64,000 nucleotides of DNA, from positions 1 to 64,000 of the forward strand of contig NZ_JACHIH010000017.1 in the NCBI RefSeq assembly GCF_014203125.1, written 5' to 3'. The notes under the pieces were generated by a model that had not been told where the DNA came from, ran no database searches, and saw only the letters and a list, made by a program, of their open reading frames with translations. The stretch comes from Rhodopseudomonas rhenobacensis (GTDB lineage Bacteria > Pseudomonadota > Alphaproteobacteria > Rhizobiales > Xanthobacteraceae). Below are positions 1-9,010 of the stretch, one piece after another. The stretch's first letter is position 1. Each line of letters begins with the position of its first letter. The translations under genes and the position numbers were made by a program.

Positions 1-516
1 AGAACGCCAAATCAATTTGCCAGAAAACCGGCGTCAGACCCGCCCAAACCGGCAAAAATCTATACTTGCAGCCGCACAAAACCGATTCTCGCTCAGCGAC
101 TTATGTGTTCTTCACGGATGACAATCTAGCAAAGGCTACTGTCAGATCACTCAAACACTCCCGAAAACCCCGCGTATCGTCAATGCGTTAGTTCCAAACG
201 CTTAAGTGCCATTCTTGATACTAGCTGCGATTTCGCGATTAAAATTTCGCACTTGGCATACCATCCATTGGTGTGCATACTTGCAGTTTATGTCAATACT
301 CGCGCACTTTGAGAAATGACATTTCGTAGACCGAACATTTGACCTCAGATTCTGATCAACGTAACCGATCGTCTTAAGCGAATACCAGCGCCGTTTGAAG
401 ACGCTAGGAACGTGTCTGGGGCTAGTGGATCGCTAGCGTTCTAGTTTGCTCGGAAGCTGACGACGGCCTGGACGATAGAATGCTGTGGACACACTGCGTT
501 CGGGAGCAAGCCTTGA
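1..516. other. AT-richer non-coding leader of the island operon
   Basis: I find no convincing gene here. The stretch is clearly more AT-rich than the genes that follow, and the reading frames through it are short and lack domain-like content. It must hold the promoter of the rightward operon that begins at 517. A GGGAG sequence at 502-506 is a possible ribosome binding site for that gene. No repeat, tRNA or integrase is visible, so the left end of the island lies outside the window. Confidence 0.5.
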
Positions 517-2289
517 ATGATCGATAAGGCGACCGTTGCGGATGCGATCAAGGCCGCCCCCCAGGCGGCCGACGAAGCGCTGTTCGCCTTGCAGTGTGGA
601 GATTTCCCGCCCCTGACCATGGCAGCGTTCGCAGGCGCAGCACGCTACCTCAATCGCGATGTCTCGGATCTCGCTGCCGACGAAATCGAGCGGCTCGGCC
701 TGTTGGATGCATTCGCGCAAGCGCTGAGGGCGCGCGGCGTCGATGTTCAGGCCGAGGATACCGGCCTCGCCGATATGAACGTCCCGGTCGACGAACTGAA
801 GAAGTTCGTTCCGCGAGGCAGCGCCTTCCGCTGCCGCGTGCTGGTCGATCACGGCTTCAGCGGGTCCGGCTGTCTGGTGAGCCCCAGTCTGGTGCTGACA
901 GCCTGGCATGTCATCAGCGACTGGCGACCGACTGCCCCGGACCCGCAATACAAGGCGACCGAGGTCTTGCTGTCCGATGGGACCAAGCGCCGCGTGCTGC
1001 CGAAGCCGGTCTATCAGTCGCCCTGCACCGAGGCCGAATACGACGGAACACTGCCATCCGACGGCAGCGCGTTTAAGGACCACAACGACGTTGTGCTGCT
1101 GAAGCTGGAACGGCCCGATGGGATGCGACTCGGCTTCGCCGGACTTCCAAAGGAATGCCCCCCTCCGCTGTCGCGGTCCTCGATCCTGCTACTGCATTTT
1201 CCGAACGGTGGCGATCTTGGGTTCGGCTGGGGGCATGTCAACAGGGTCCGCGGCAACCCTTACCGCTGGAAGCATGACGTAGGGGCGGATCAGGGCTCGT
1301 CTGGCGGACCATGTTTCAACGCGCATTTCTCGCTGGCCGGGCTGCATCAGGGCAAATGGCTACCGGACCGGCGACTGGTGCCAGCCAATATCTTCATCGA
1401 CGACAAGCTGCGCGAATTGATCGAGCACGACATCGCGCCTCCGGCGTTGTGGTCGCTCGATGGCTCCGCGCAGGGCCAGCTGGTTTTCGGACGCGACCTG
1501 TTCTTCGAAGCGATCGCTGCTGCGAGCCGGCCGGACAGTCGGATCCGCGGCATTCGCGTCAAGCGGCGCGACGTCGCGCAGGGCACCAGCGGCCTCGCCT
1601 TCTCGTTCGAAATGCTGACACTGACGCTGGCGCGCAATCCAGGCACCCACCGCACGGTGCGCATCAATTTCGATACGCAGTTCGCCGACCTGCTCGACGA
1701 CATCCGCCGCCGGGCGATCCTGGTCGGGATCGACGTCGCACCGGTGGAAGCCGGCGCCGGCGCCCGCGCCGGTGACACCACGCTCGAAGCCTCGATCAAC
1801 GACCGCGCCCGCGACCTCGCCGCAAAGCTCAACGCGATCGGCGAGCGGGACCGGCAACTGATCTGGTTCCTGTTCGACAATCCGACCGCCGGTCTCAACG
1901 ACTCGGACCGCTTTGCCTTCGAGGCCTTCATCGCGGCCGCACTGCAACACCCCCGGTTGCGGCTGGTGCTGACCGGCTTCGAAACCATCACCACGCCCGG
2001 CGAGGAATTCGCCAATGCCGGGCTCGCCGAAATCGAGGGGGCGCCCGGCCTCGTGGTCGAATATTTCGGGGTGTTCAATCGCGGCGATGTCGATCAGCTG
2101 CTGACACGTGCTTGTCGCGACTTCGGCGTGGCCTCCGATCCGGCGGTGATCGCCGACCGCACCAATCAGATCCTTCAGGGACTGAATTCGATCAACGGAC
2201 AGTACTCCACCGCCGATCTGAAGGCCGTCAGCGACCGCGCAGCGCCGCATCTAGACTATCTGAAATCCCTGGCGGGAGGGAACGCGTGA
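517..2289 (+). CDS. Trypsin-like serine protease with degenerate STAND-like C-terminal region
   Basis: This 590-residue protein begins with about 90 residues of unrecognised, mostly helical sequence that may be an adaptor domain. A chymotrypsin-fold protease follows at about 100-300. Its catalytic triad is visible: His131 in LTAWHVI, Asp191 in HNDVVLLKL and Ser262 in QGSSGGP. The C-terminal half (about 320-590) resembles a STAND-type NTPase. It has a GRD-type lead-in near 325, a Walker-B-like WFLFDN and an LVLTGF strand, but no Gly-Lys-Ser; the best P-loop equivalent, GTSGLAFSF near 356, lacks the lysine. I infer a nucleotide-binding-dead or regulatory domain. The gene overlaps the next one by four bases (GTGA), so it should be translationally coupled to the ATPase. 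No signal peptide is seen, so it is probably cytoplasmic. The family is typical of bacterial conflict loci. Confidence 0.8.
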   Translation: MIDKATVADAIKAAPQAADEALFALQCGDFPPLTMAAFAGAARYLNRDVSDLAADEIERLGLLDAFAQALRARGVDVQAEDTGLADMNVPVDELKKFVPRGSAFRCRVLVDHGFSGSGCLVSPSLVLTAWHVISDWRPTAPDPQYKATEVLLSDGTKRRVLPKPVYQSPCTEAEYDGTLPSDGSAFKDHNDVVLLKLERPDGMRLGFAGLPKECPPPLSRSSILLLHFPNGGDLGFGWGHVNRVRGNPYRWKHDVGADQGSSGGPCFNAHFSLAGLHQGKWLPDRRLVPANIFIDDKLRELIEHDIAPPALWSLDGSAQGQLVFGRDLFFEAIAAASRPDSRIRGIRVKRRDVAQGTSGLAFSFEMLTLTLARNPGTHRTVRINFDTQFADLLDDIRRRAILVGIDVAPVEAGAGARAGDTTLEASINDRARDLAAKLNAIGERDRQLIWFLFDNPTAGLNDSDRFAFEAFIAAALQHPRLRLVLTGFETITTPGEEFANAGLAEIEGAPGLVVEYFGVFNRGDVDQLLTRACRDFGVASDPAVIADRTNQILQGLNSINGQYSTADLKAVSDRAAPHLDYLKSLAGGNA

Positions 2290-5200
2290 GCGACACTGAC
2301 CCGTTTGCCTCCGCCGTCGAGCATGCGCGCTGGTTTGCGGCGCTGTCGGGGCCGTTCGATCCGAAGGATGCGTTGACGGTAAGCGTCCAATCCGACGTTG
2401 GCGCGACCAACGAGGCGGCCGCGATCAATGTCGCCTCGCAGCTGTCGCAGAATTGCGACACCGCCCTGGCGGAAAGCGATTCCCACTGGTTGATGCGCGG
2501 CGCCGACCGGCGCTGGGTGATCGCCGATCTGCGCAAGGAGAATCGGCTCGAAGAGGCGATCGCCTGGCGCAATGCGCAACAGCCGTTCGACGCGCCGGCA
2601 CAAGACGTGATCGCGGCGCTTCGCGGCACCGGCGAATTGTCCGTCGCGGCGCTCGAGGCCAGGCTGGCCGCGGTCGACGATCGGCCCGACGACCGCAACG
2701 AATTCGAGCGGTACGTCCGCGCGCTCGAATGGGCCGGACCGGACGCTCCGGCTTACGGCATGCTGGAGAAGCTGCGCGCCGTGATCAACCGCGCCGACGA
2801 CCGCCGCCGCGGGGACACGCTACTCGCGCACGGCTTCCATGGCCGCGACCAGCAACGCCAGTTGCTGCAGGATTGGCTGGCCGCGCCGCTTCGCGCGCCG
2901 CCGGTGCTAGCCCTGTTCGTGACTGGGCTGCCCGGCATCGGCAAATCGGCCTTGCTGGAATCGGCGATCCGCGAACAGCGCGCCACCCAACAACCGATCA
3001 TCGTGCGGCTCGATTTCGATCGGCCGACGCTCGACGTGCTGGATCAGGTCGGCCTGACGCTCGAGGCCGCGCGTCAGATCGCGGCCCAACTTCCGGACCA
3101 GGCCGGCGCGCTGCGGGAGCTTCGTCTCAGAGCGGCGAGCGCCGGCTCGGGTAGCGACAACGAGGCGCTGAAGGGTCGCGGCCGTGACTCGGTCCCGAGC
3201 GAACTCGTCGCGATGCTCGGCGGCGCGGTATCGAATTCGGGGCGGAGCGTCGTGGTCGTGCTCGACACCTGCGAGGTACTGCGCGGGCGCGGCGAAACCC
3301 ATCCGCGGCGGCTGTTCATATGGCTCGACGTGCTGGTCTCGCTTGGGCTGGCGCCGATGGCCGTAATCGCCGCCGGACGCGGCGACGCCTTCGACTCCGC
3401 GCCGGAACGGATCGGCCGCCGGCTCGCCCTGGAACCACTCGCGCCCGAGACGACCGAGCTGATGCTGGATCAAGCAGACGTGCCCAGCGCGGCACGATTC
3501 CAGCTCCGCGCCTTCGCCAAAGGCAATCCATTGTTGCTGCGGCTGGGAAGCGCCGCGCTGATCGCGGCGCCCGAAGCCACGGCGGTGCCGATGATCGGAG
3601 GTCGGCGGCAATTCCGGCGGCTGGGTGGCATAGCGCTCGGCGCGGCGCCGAAAGCCGAGGTCCCGAGCAAACGAAGCCGGAAACCACAATCGAAAGACCT
3701 CGTCGCCGCGCATCTCTATCGTTTCCTGCTGTCACGCATTTCGGGTCCCGCCCTGCGCCGGATCGTCGATCCGGGATTGCTGATCCGCCGGATCAATTTC
3801 GAGGTGATCCGCGACGTCCTGGCGCCCACGCTCGGCCTGAAGCGAATCGGGGATGCCCGCGCCAAGAATCTCGCCGATCAGCTCGAGTCGCAGAACTGGC
3901 TGATCGAGCGCGGCGCGGACGGCTGGCTGCGGCAACGCGCGGCGCCGCGCGCCGAACTCGTGCCGCTGCTCTATGCGTCGAAGCCGGCGCTATGCGCGAA
4001 GCTCGATCGAGCTGCGGCCGAGTGGTTTGCGCGCGCGACCGAGCCGCCGCAGCCGTGGCGTCTGGTTGAAGCCACCTATCACCGTCTGCAACTGCTGCGG
4101 CGCGGCGAAGCGGCGCCGAAGATCGATCGCGACACCGCGCTCCGGGTCGACGACGCAACGCTGGCCGAATTGCCGGATGCGGCACGCGACGCCGTGCTGC
4201 ATGCGCGCGGCCAGCGTTCGACGGCCGCGCGCGGCAGCTCCGCGGCGAGGCGCACGAAATCGGCGAAGCCCGATCCACGTTCGGTGAAGGATCTGCAACT
4301 CACCATCGAACGCGGTGACTGGATCGAGGCGGCCGATCTCTACGCGCGAGAGTTCGAGAAGGCGACGATCGATCCAGCCTCAGAGGCGGGCGACGCGGTC
4401 CGCACGCTGCTGTGGCGGACCGGGCGCTGGCAGCAGGCGCGCGCGATGTTGCGGCAGTTGGACGCGAAGCAGCACGACGACAGTGACATCCGGGCGCTGC
4501 GGCCCGACGACGCGCTGGCCCGGATTGAGATGCGCGCCGAACTCAGCTTCAAGGCCGCGACCAGGCGGCTCGTCATCGACGGCGCATGGCGCGAGTGGGT
4601 GCAGGTTATCGTCGGCCGCGGCGCCAAGACCGAGATGACCGAAGGGGCGCTGGGTTTTGCGCTCCGCGCCGCCGGCGTACCTGTATCGGCATCGTGGCGG
4701 CATATCGATCCGGTCGCCGCTGCCTTCGAGCAATGGGCGGATAATTCGTCGGGGACCGCGACTGCAAACGCCTTGGCGGCGGCCGCGGCTCGCCTCGCCC
4801 GACGCCTGCCGCAAGGGCTTGCCTCGAATCCGCAAACTGCCACCGCCGTCGGTTCGCCGACGGGGCCTGATCAAGCAACCGTGCGACGACTGATGGTGCA
4901 TTCGCCCTACGCGGCTTCGCTCTGTCTGCTGGCGCAACTCGAGGTCAGCCGGCGGCTGACGACGCACGCCCGTGCGGCGCTCATCGCCCTCGCCAAATGC
5001 GATCTTCCGCTCAACAGCGGCCTCGCCGGCATCGCCGTCAACCCGAACGGGCCCGCGCAAGAGCCGATCGAGATCCTCAGCGATGTCGGGCTCGTCAACG
5101 AGTGGGCCGGGGCCGCATCTTTCGTGCTCGGCGGCAGGGACTGCGCATCGATCGCCAAGAGCGCCGAGACCTGGCGACGGACGATGTGCGGACATTGGTC

Positions 5201-5534
5201 GTACGGACGCGCGCCCGAGGGCTGGCACGACGCGGAATCGAAATTCGAGCTCGATAGTCTCACGACGGCGCGGGTGCAGGAATTGCTCGGTGCCGGCGAT
5301 CCGGGCTCGGCGAGCCGGTCGCTGCTGCTGGCATGGTCGAGCGCCGAGGACGCGCTGCCGCAAAAATTGCGAGCACGCCTTGCTGCGCTTGCAGCGCGCG
5401 CCCGCAGCGCGACGGCGCGTCGCAAGGGCGAGACGCGCGCGCTCGAGGCCGCCCGTACGCTGATGAAGGCCGGCGTACCCGCAGCCTTCATTCCCGCTTT
5501 GTCGACGCTCGTCGCAACTAATCAGAAACTTTGA
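2286..5534 (+). CDS. STAND-type P-loop ATPase, large regulatory protein
   Basis: The start is placed at the GTG at 2286, which overlaps the stop of the upstream protease; longer in-frame readings would run far into that gene. The product is about 1082 residues. An N-terminal region of about 180 residues precedes a GFHGRD lead-in and a clear Walker A motif, GLPGIGKS, at residues 214-221. A Walker-B-like strand, VVVVLDTCEVL, lies near 322-332. Downstream are sensor and winged-helix-like stretches and a long helical C-terminus of the kind that forms TPR/HEAT-like superhelices. STAND ATPases act as sensor switches in immunity and cell-death systems: ligand binding to the C-terminal superhelix drives nucleotide exchange and oligomerisation. 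Its neighbours are a protease and a protease-nuclease, which would be its effectors. The ligand cannot be read from sequence. Confidence 0.75.
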   Translation: MSDTDPFASAVEHARWFAALSGPFDPKDALTVSVQSDVGATNEAAAINVASQLSQNCDTALAESDSHWLMRGADRRWVIADLRKENRLEEAIAWRNAQQPFDAPAQDVIAALRGTGELSVAALEARLAAVDDRPDDRNEFERYVRALEWAGPDAPAYGMLEKLRAVINRADDRRRGDTLLAHGFHGRDQQRQLLQDWLAAPLRAPPVLALFVTGLPGIGKSALLESAIREQRATQQPIIVRLDFDRPTLDVLDQVGLTLEAARQIAAQLPDQAGALRELRLRAASAGSGSDNEALKGRGRDSVPSELVAMLGGAVSNSGRSVVVVLDTCEVLRGRGETHPRRLFIWLDVLVSLGLAPMAVIAAGRGDAFDSAPERIGRRLALEPLAPETTELMLDQADVPSAARFQLRAFAKGNPLLLRLGSAALIAAPEATAVPMIGGRRQFRRLGGIALGAAPKAEVPSKRSRKPQSKDLVAAHLYRFLLSRISGPALRRIVDPGLLIRRINFEVIRDVLAPTLGLKRIGDARAKNLADQLESQNWLIERGADGWLRQRAAPRAELVPLLYASKPALCAKLDRAAAEWFARATEPPQPWRLVEATYHRLQLLRRGEAAPKIDRDTALRVDDATLAELPDAARDAVLHARGQRSTAARGSSAARRTKSAKPDPRSVKDLQLTIERGDWIEAADLYAREFEKATIDPASEAGDAVRTLLWRTGRWQQARAMLRQLDAKQHDDSDIRALRPDDALARIEMRAELSFKAATRRLVIDGAWREWVQVIVGRGAKTEMTEGALGFALRAAGVPVSASWRHIDPVAAAFEQWADNSSGTATANALAAAAARLARRLPQGLASNPQTATAVGSPTGPDQATVRRLMVHSPYAASLCLLAQLEVSRRLTTHARAALIALAKCDLPLNSGLAGIAVNPNGPAQEPIEILSDVGLVNEWAGAASFVLGGRDCASIAKSAETWRRTMCGHWSYGRAPEGWHDAESKFELDSLTTARVQELLGAGDPGSASRSLLLAWSSAEDALPQKLRARLAALAARARSATARRKGETRALEAARTLMKAGVPAAFIPALSTLVATNQKL

Positions 5535-5545
5535 AAGGACACATC

Positions 5546-7516
5546 ATGGGTGAAGAGACGCTGAATCGACTCGAAACCATCCGCGCATCGCGTCCGGGAA
5601 TGTTCGAGGCCGCAATCAAGGCCGTGGCAAACGGGCGGATCGATCCGGAACGATTCGGTCTGACCAAGAAACAGATCGAGGACGCCGCCCAGGCGCGTCC
5701 GCGCGGGCTGGAATCGGTTGGCATCCCTAGGGAACGACTGGTCGGCCTGGAAGCGATCGTCAAACTCATCGGTCGACCGCCTTTGCTGATCCGCAACAAC
5801 GCAGTCGAATTGCAACCGCTCGACGATTTTGCGGTCGGCACCGACGCGAAGATCAAGGCGGTCGAGCCGTTCATCCCGTCCGTCGGGCGCATCGAATTCA
5901 TCAATCACAGCAAGGCGTGGGGCGGCACCGGATGGGTGGTGGACAAGAAGCCGGACGGCCACCTGATTCTCACCAATCGCCACGTCGCGAAACTCGTCGC
6001 CAAGCGCGGCAGCGACGGAAGGCCGGTATTCATGCGCTCGCCGGCCACCGGCGTGAAATACCGCGCGCAGGTGGATTTCAACGAGGAAGTCGGCGCCCAG
6101 CCGGAGGATGCCCTAGTCGCCACTGCGATCGAGATCGTCTATCTCGCCGACGACCTTGCCGCCGATATGGCGCTGCTAAAGGTCAAGCAGGTCGCCGGCG
6201 CCGCCTGGAGGATGCCCGATCCGATTCCGCTCGCCGACCGTGAAGCAGCCCATGGCGAGCTGGTCGCGCTGGTCGGCTATCCCGCCTACGATTCGCGCAA
6301 CGACGCCGACGCGATGCACCGCTATTTCGCGGATCTGTACGACGTCAAGCGGTGCTCTCCCGGAAAAATCATCAAGGTGACGGCAGGCGCGGTGCTCAGC
6401 CACGACTGCACGTCGCTGGGCGGAAATTCGGGCTCGAACCTGATCAGCCTCGAGCAGAAGGCGGCCGTCGGTCTGCACTTCGCCGGCGTCTACGGCGTCG
6501 AGAACAGCGCGGTCGGCGTGACGACGATCAAGCAGTTGCTGGCCGGCAATCTGGTGACGGTCGGCCAGATTGCGGGTGGCGAAGGCGTCGAGGCGGCCGC
6601 CGACGGCGTGCACAATCCGCAGGACCTCGCCGACCGGGGCGGCTTCGATCAGGATTTCCTCGGCGCCGGACTCACAGTGCCGTGGCCGAAGCTACCGGCC
6701 ACCATCGAGCAGGATCTCGCCAAACCATCAGACGCCACCGCCGACCGGCCGCACGAGCTCCGCTACACCCATTTCGGCGTGAAATTCTCCGCCGCCTTCA
6801 AGCTGCCGGTCATCACCGCCGTGAACATCGACGGGGAGAACTCGGTGCAAATCAAGCGCAGCGCCGACAAGTGGTTCTTCGACGCGCGCATCGACAAGAA
6901 ACTCCAGCACGGCCAGAAAGCCTACAAGGACGCCGAAATCGACCGCGGCCACATGGTGCGCCGCGAGGATCCGAACTGGGGCGACGAGGCGGAAACTGCC
7001 AACGGCGACACCTTCCACTACACCAATTCGGCCCCGCAGCACTCGCGGCTCAACCAGGGCAAGCAGCTCTGGCAGGGGCTGGAGAACTACGTTCTGGACA
7101 GCGCGCGTACCCACGGTTTCAAGGCCTGCATCTTCACCGCGCCGGTGTTTTCCGACGACGATCCGGTGCTCGAGGAGGAGCAGGTCCGGGTGCCGCTCGA
7201 ATTCTGGAAAGTCGTAGTCATGGTCGACAGCGAGCAGGAGAAGCTGCACGCCACCGCTTACCTGCTGAGCCAAGGCCAGATGATCCGCCAGTTATTGGAA
7301 GATCGCGATCGCTCCGAAGCAGTCGAAGGCTTCACGCTCGGTGCCTATCGGACCTTCCAGATCTCGCTCGCCGATCTCGAAGCCGCGACCAAATACGACT
7401 TCGGCGCGTTGAAGGACGCTGACCCGCTGGCGCAAGCGCCGGGAGCCAACGAAGCCGTCGCCGCCAAGGTGCCGGTGTTCGTGCCGATCGAGACCGTCGG
7501 CGACATCGTTCTGTGA
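5546..7516 (+). CDS. Trypsin-like protease fused to DNA/RNA non-specific endonuclease
   Basis: The ATG at 5546 is preferred over an upstream TTG because AAAGGA lies seven bases before it. The protein has 656 residues. The first 110 are an unrecognised helical region. A trypsin-like domain at about 115-345 shows His146 (LTNRHVAK), Asp208 (AADMALLKV) and Ser295 (LGGNSGSN). A beta-beta-alpha-metal nuclease domain of the NUC1/Serratia type fills about 400-620. It carries DRGHM, with the catalytic His469, and the downstream TNSAPQ...LNQGKQLW pattern with the metal-binding Asn503. No signal peptide is visible, so both activities are probably intracellular. One inference is that the protease arm releases or activates the nuclease, or that both act as abortive effectors once the upstream ATPase is triggered. 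The gene begins 11 bases after the ATPase stop. Confidence 0.85.
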   Translation: MGEETLNRLETIRASRPGMFEAAIKAVANGRIDPERFGLTKKQIEDAAQARPRGLESVGIPRERLVGLEAIVKLIGRPPLLIRNNAVELQPLDDFAVGTDAKIKAVEPFIPSVGRIEFINHSKAWGGTGWVVDKKPDGHLILTNRHVAKLVAKRGSDGRPVFMRSPATGVKYRAQVDFNEEVGAQPEDALVATAIEIVYLADDLAADMALLKVKQVAGAAWRMPDPIPLADREAAHGELVALVGYPAYDSRNDADAMHRYFADLYDVKRCSPGKIIKVTAGAVLSHDCTSLGGNSGSNLISLEQKAAVGLHFAGVYGVENSAVGVTTIKQLLAGNLVTVGQIAGGEGVEAAADGVHNPQDLADRGGFDQDFLGAGLTVPWPKLPATIEQDLAKPSDATADRPHELRYTHFGVKFSAAFKLPVITAVNIDGENSVQIKRSADKWFFDARIDKKLQHGQKAYKDAEIDRGHMVRREDPNWGDEAETANGDTFHYTNSAPQHSRLNQGKQLWQGLENYVLDSARTHGFKACIFTAPVFSDDDPVLEEEQVRVPLEFWKVVVMVDSEQEKLHATAYLLSQGQMIRQLLEDRDRSEAVEGFTLGAYRTFQISLADLEAATKYDFGALKDADPLAQAPGANEAVAAKVPVFVPIETVGDIVL

Positions 7517-7627
7517 CGCCACCTCGCTTTCGGGCAATGACCGCCCGAGAACCGTCGCGGCTGCGCCTGCGCGCTCCGCGGCAAGTCAAACGGACGCGGC
7601 CATCGCATCAACAACGAGCAGGAAGTA

Positions 7628-8980
7628 ATGAGCGATACAGCGAATGACGGCGCCGACAACGATCCGCGTTTCGACCTGTCGAGCGCACCCGCCGAGGAAC
7701 TGGCGCAGGAGGTCGACGGCAGCGATATGCACGTCGATCCGCTGGCGCCACCGGAGGCTGGGCTGGAAGCGGTGATACGACAGTGGCGCGTCGCCAAATC
7801 GCTAGAGCGCCTGCGCGCCCAGATCAACGCCGCGTTCCCTCACCGCAGCAAGGCGAGCGATGGAACGATCGGCGATCCAGCGCATCAGAGCCGATCGTCG
7901 GACCACAATCCCTGGGTTGTCGATGGTGCTATCGGCGTGGTGACGGCGTTCGACGTCACGCATGATCCGGCCAATGGTTGCGACGCCGGCAAGATCGCGG
8001 CGGCGCTGCGCGCGAGCAAGGATTCGCGGCTGAAATACATCATCTGGAATCGCCGGATTGCCAACGCCTCGGCGGTCGGCGCATCACCGGCCTGGACCTG
8101 GCGCACCTATACCGGAACGAACCCGCACAACCACCATTGCCATATCTCGGTGCGCCCGGAGAAGGCCGCTTTCCACGATGCGCAAGACTGGACCTTCCAG
8201 GGCCAGCAATTGCCCGAGGAAGCGCTGGCGGAGAATGCCGAAGACGCCGAGCGGACGCTGATCGCCGCCGATCTGGCCGCGCTGCCCGGCAACGACGACC
8301 GTCCGCTGCTCGAACGCCTGGTCGATGCGCAGGACGAGATCGGTTCGCTGCTTGCCACCCATGCGGCGAAGACCCGCCAGGCCCGAGCAGAGGACACTGA
8401 AGAGGCGCCGCGTCCGACCTTCGAGCAACTCAGGCCGGAATACGAAGCACTTTGGGCAGGTTGCGTTGTCCGTCACGAACGCGCCGGCGAAGTCGCCTGG
8501 CATCGCAACAAGCTGTTGCAGTACAAGCCGCGCTATGAGCAAGTCGGCGCGGCGACCAGAGCGCCGTGGTGGTTCATCGGCATCGTCCACGCGCTGGAAG
8601 CAAGCTTCAATTTCCAGGGGCACTTGCACAACGGCGACCCACTCAGCGTGCGGACAGTCAACGTCCCCGCCAACCGGCCGCGACAGTGGAATCCGCCTAA
8701 CGACTGGGCGTCCAGCGCTATCGACGCCATCACCGGAGAGGGTTTCGCGGGATAGACCGACTGGAGCCTGGCGCGGGCGCTGTATCGCTTCGAAGGCTAT
8801 AACGGGTTCAGCTATCACACCAAGGGGATCAATTCACCCTATCTGTGGAGCTTCTCCAACCAGTACACCAAAGGCAAATTCGTGCGCGACGGCGTCTACG
8901 ATGGAAATGCGGTATCTGCGCAATGCGGCGCCGCCGTGATGCTGAAGGCGCTGCAGACCGCGGGCGACGTGCATCTGTGA
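7628..8980 (+). pseudogene. Peptidoglycan hydrolase interrupted by an in-frame amber codon
   Basis: The open frame from ATG 7628 stops at TAG 8753-8755, giving 375 residues. The same frame then continues with family-like sequence (TDWSLARALYRFEGYNGF, then SPYLWSFSNQYTKGKFV) to a TGA at 8978-8980. The whole reading is one protein of about 450 codons. Residues 60-190 look like an M15/hedgehog-type zinc peptidase, with SSDHN, TAFDVTHD and HNHHCHISV supplying His-Asp-His. The part from about 290 resembles phage-type lysozymes, with PWWFIGIVHALEASFNFQGH containing a candidate catalytic Glu. The stop falls just before the TDWS motif and would remove the lysozyme C-terminus. A single TGG-to-TAG change could explain it, but the ancestral codon is a guess. 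The gene is 111 bases downstream of the nuclease, in the same direction. It may be a lysis effector or prophage cargo. Confidence 0.7.
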
Positions 8981-9010
8981 AACGTGGCGCCGGCCGTGGC
9001 TCGCGTCGCG

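Noticed and set aside
2112-2285. Longer N-terminus for the STAND ATPase
   Set aside because: It lies inside the upstream protease gene in another frame, is Arg/Ser-rich and lacks a ribosome site. The GTGA overlap at 2286 is the natural start.
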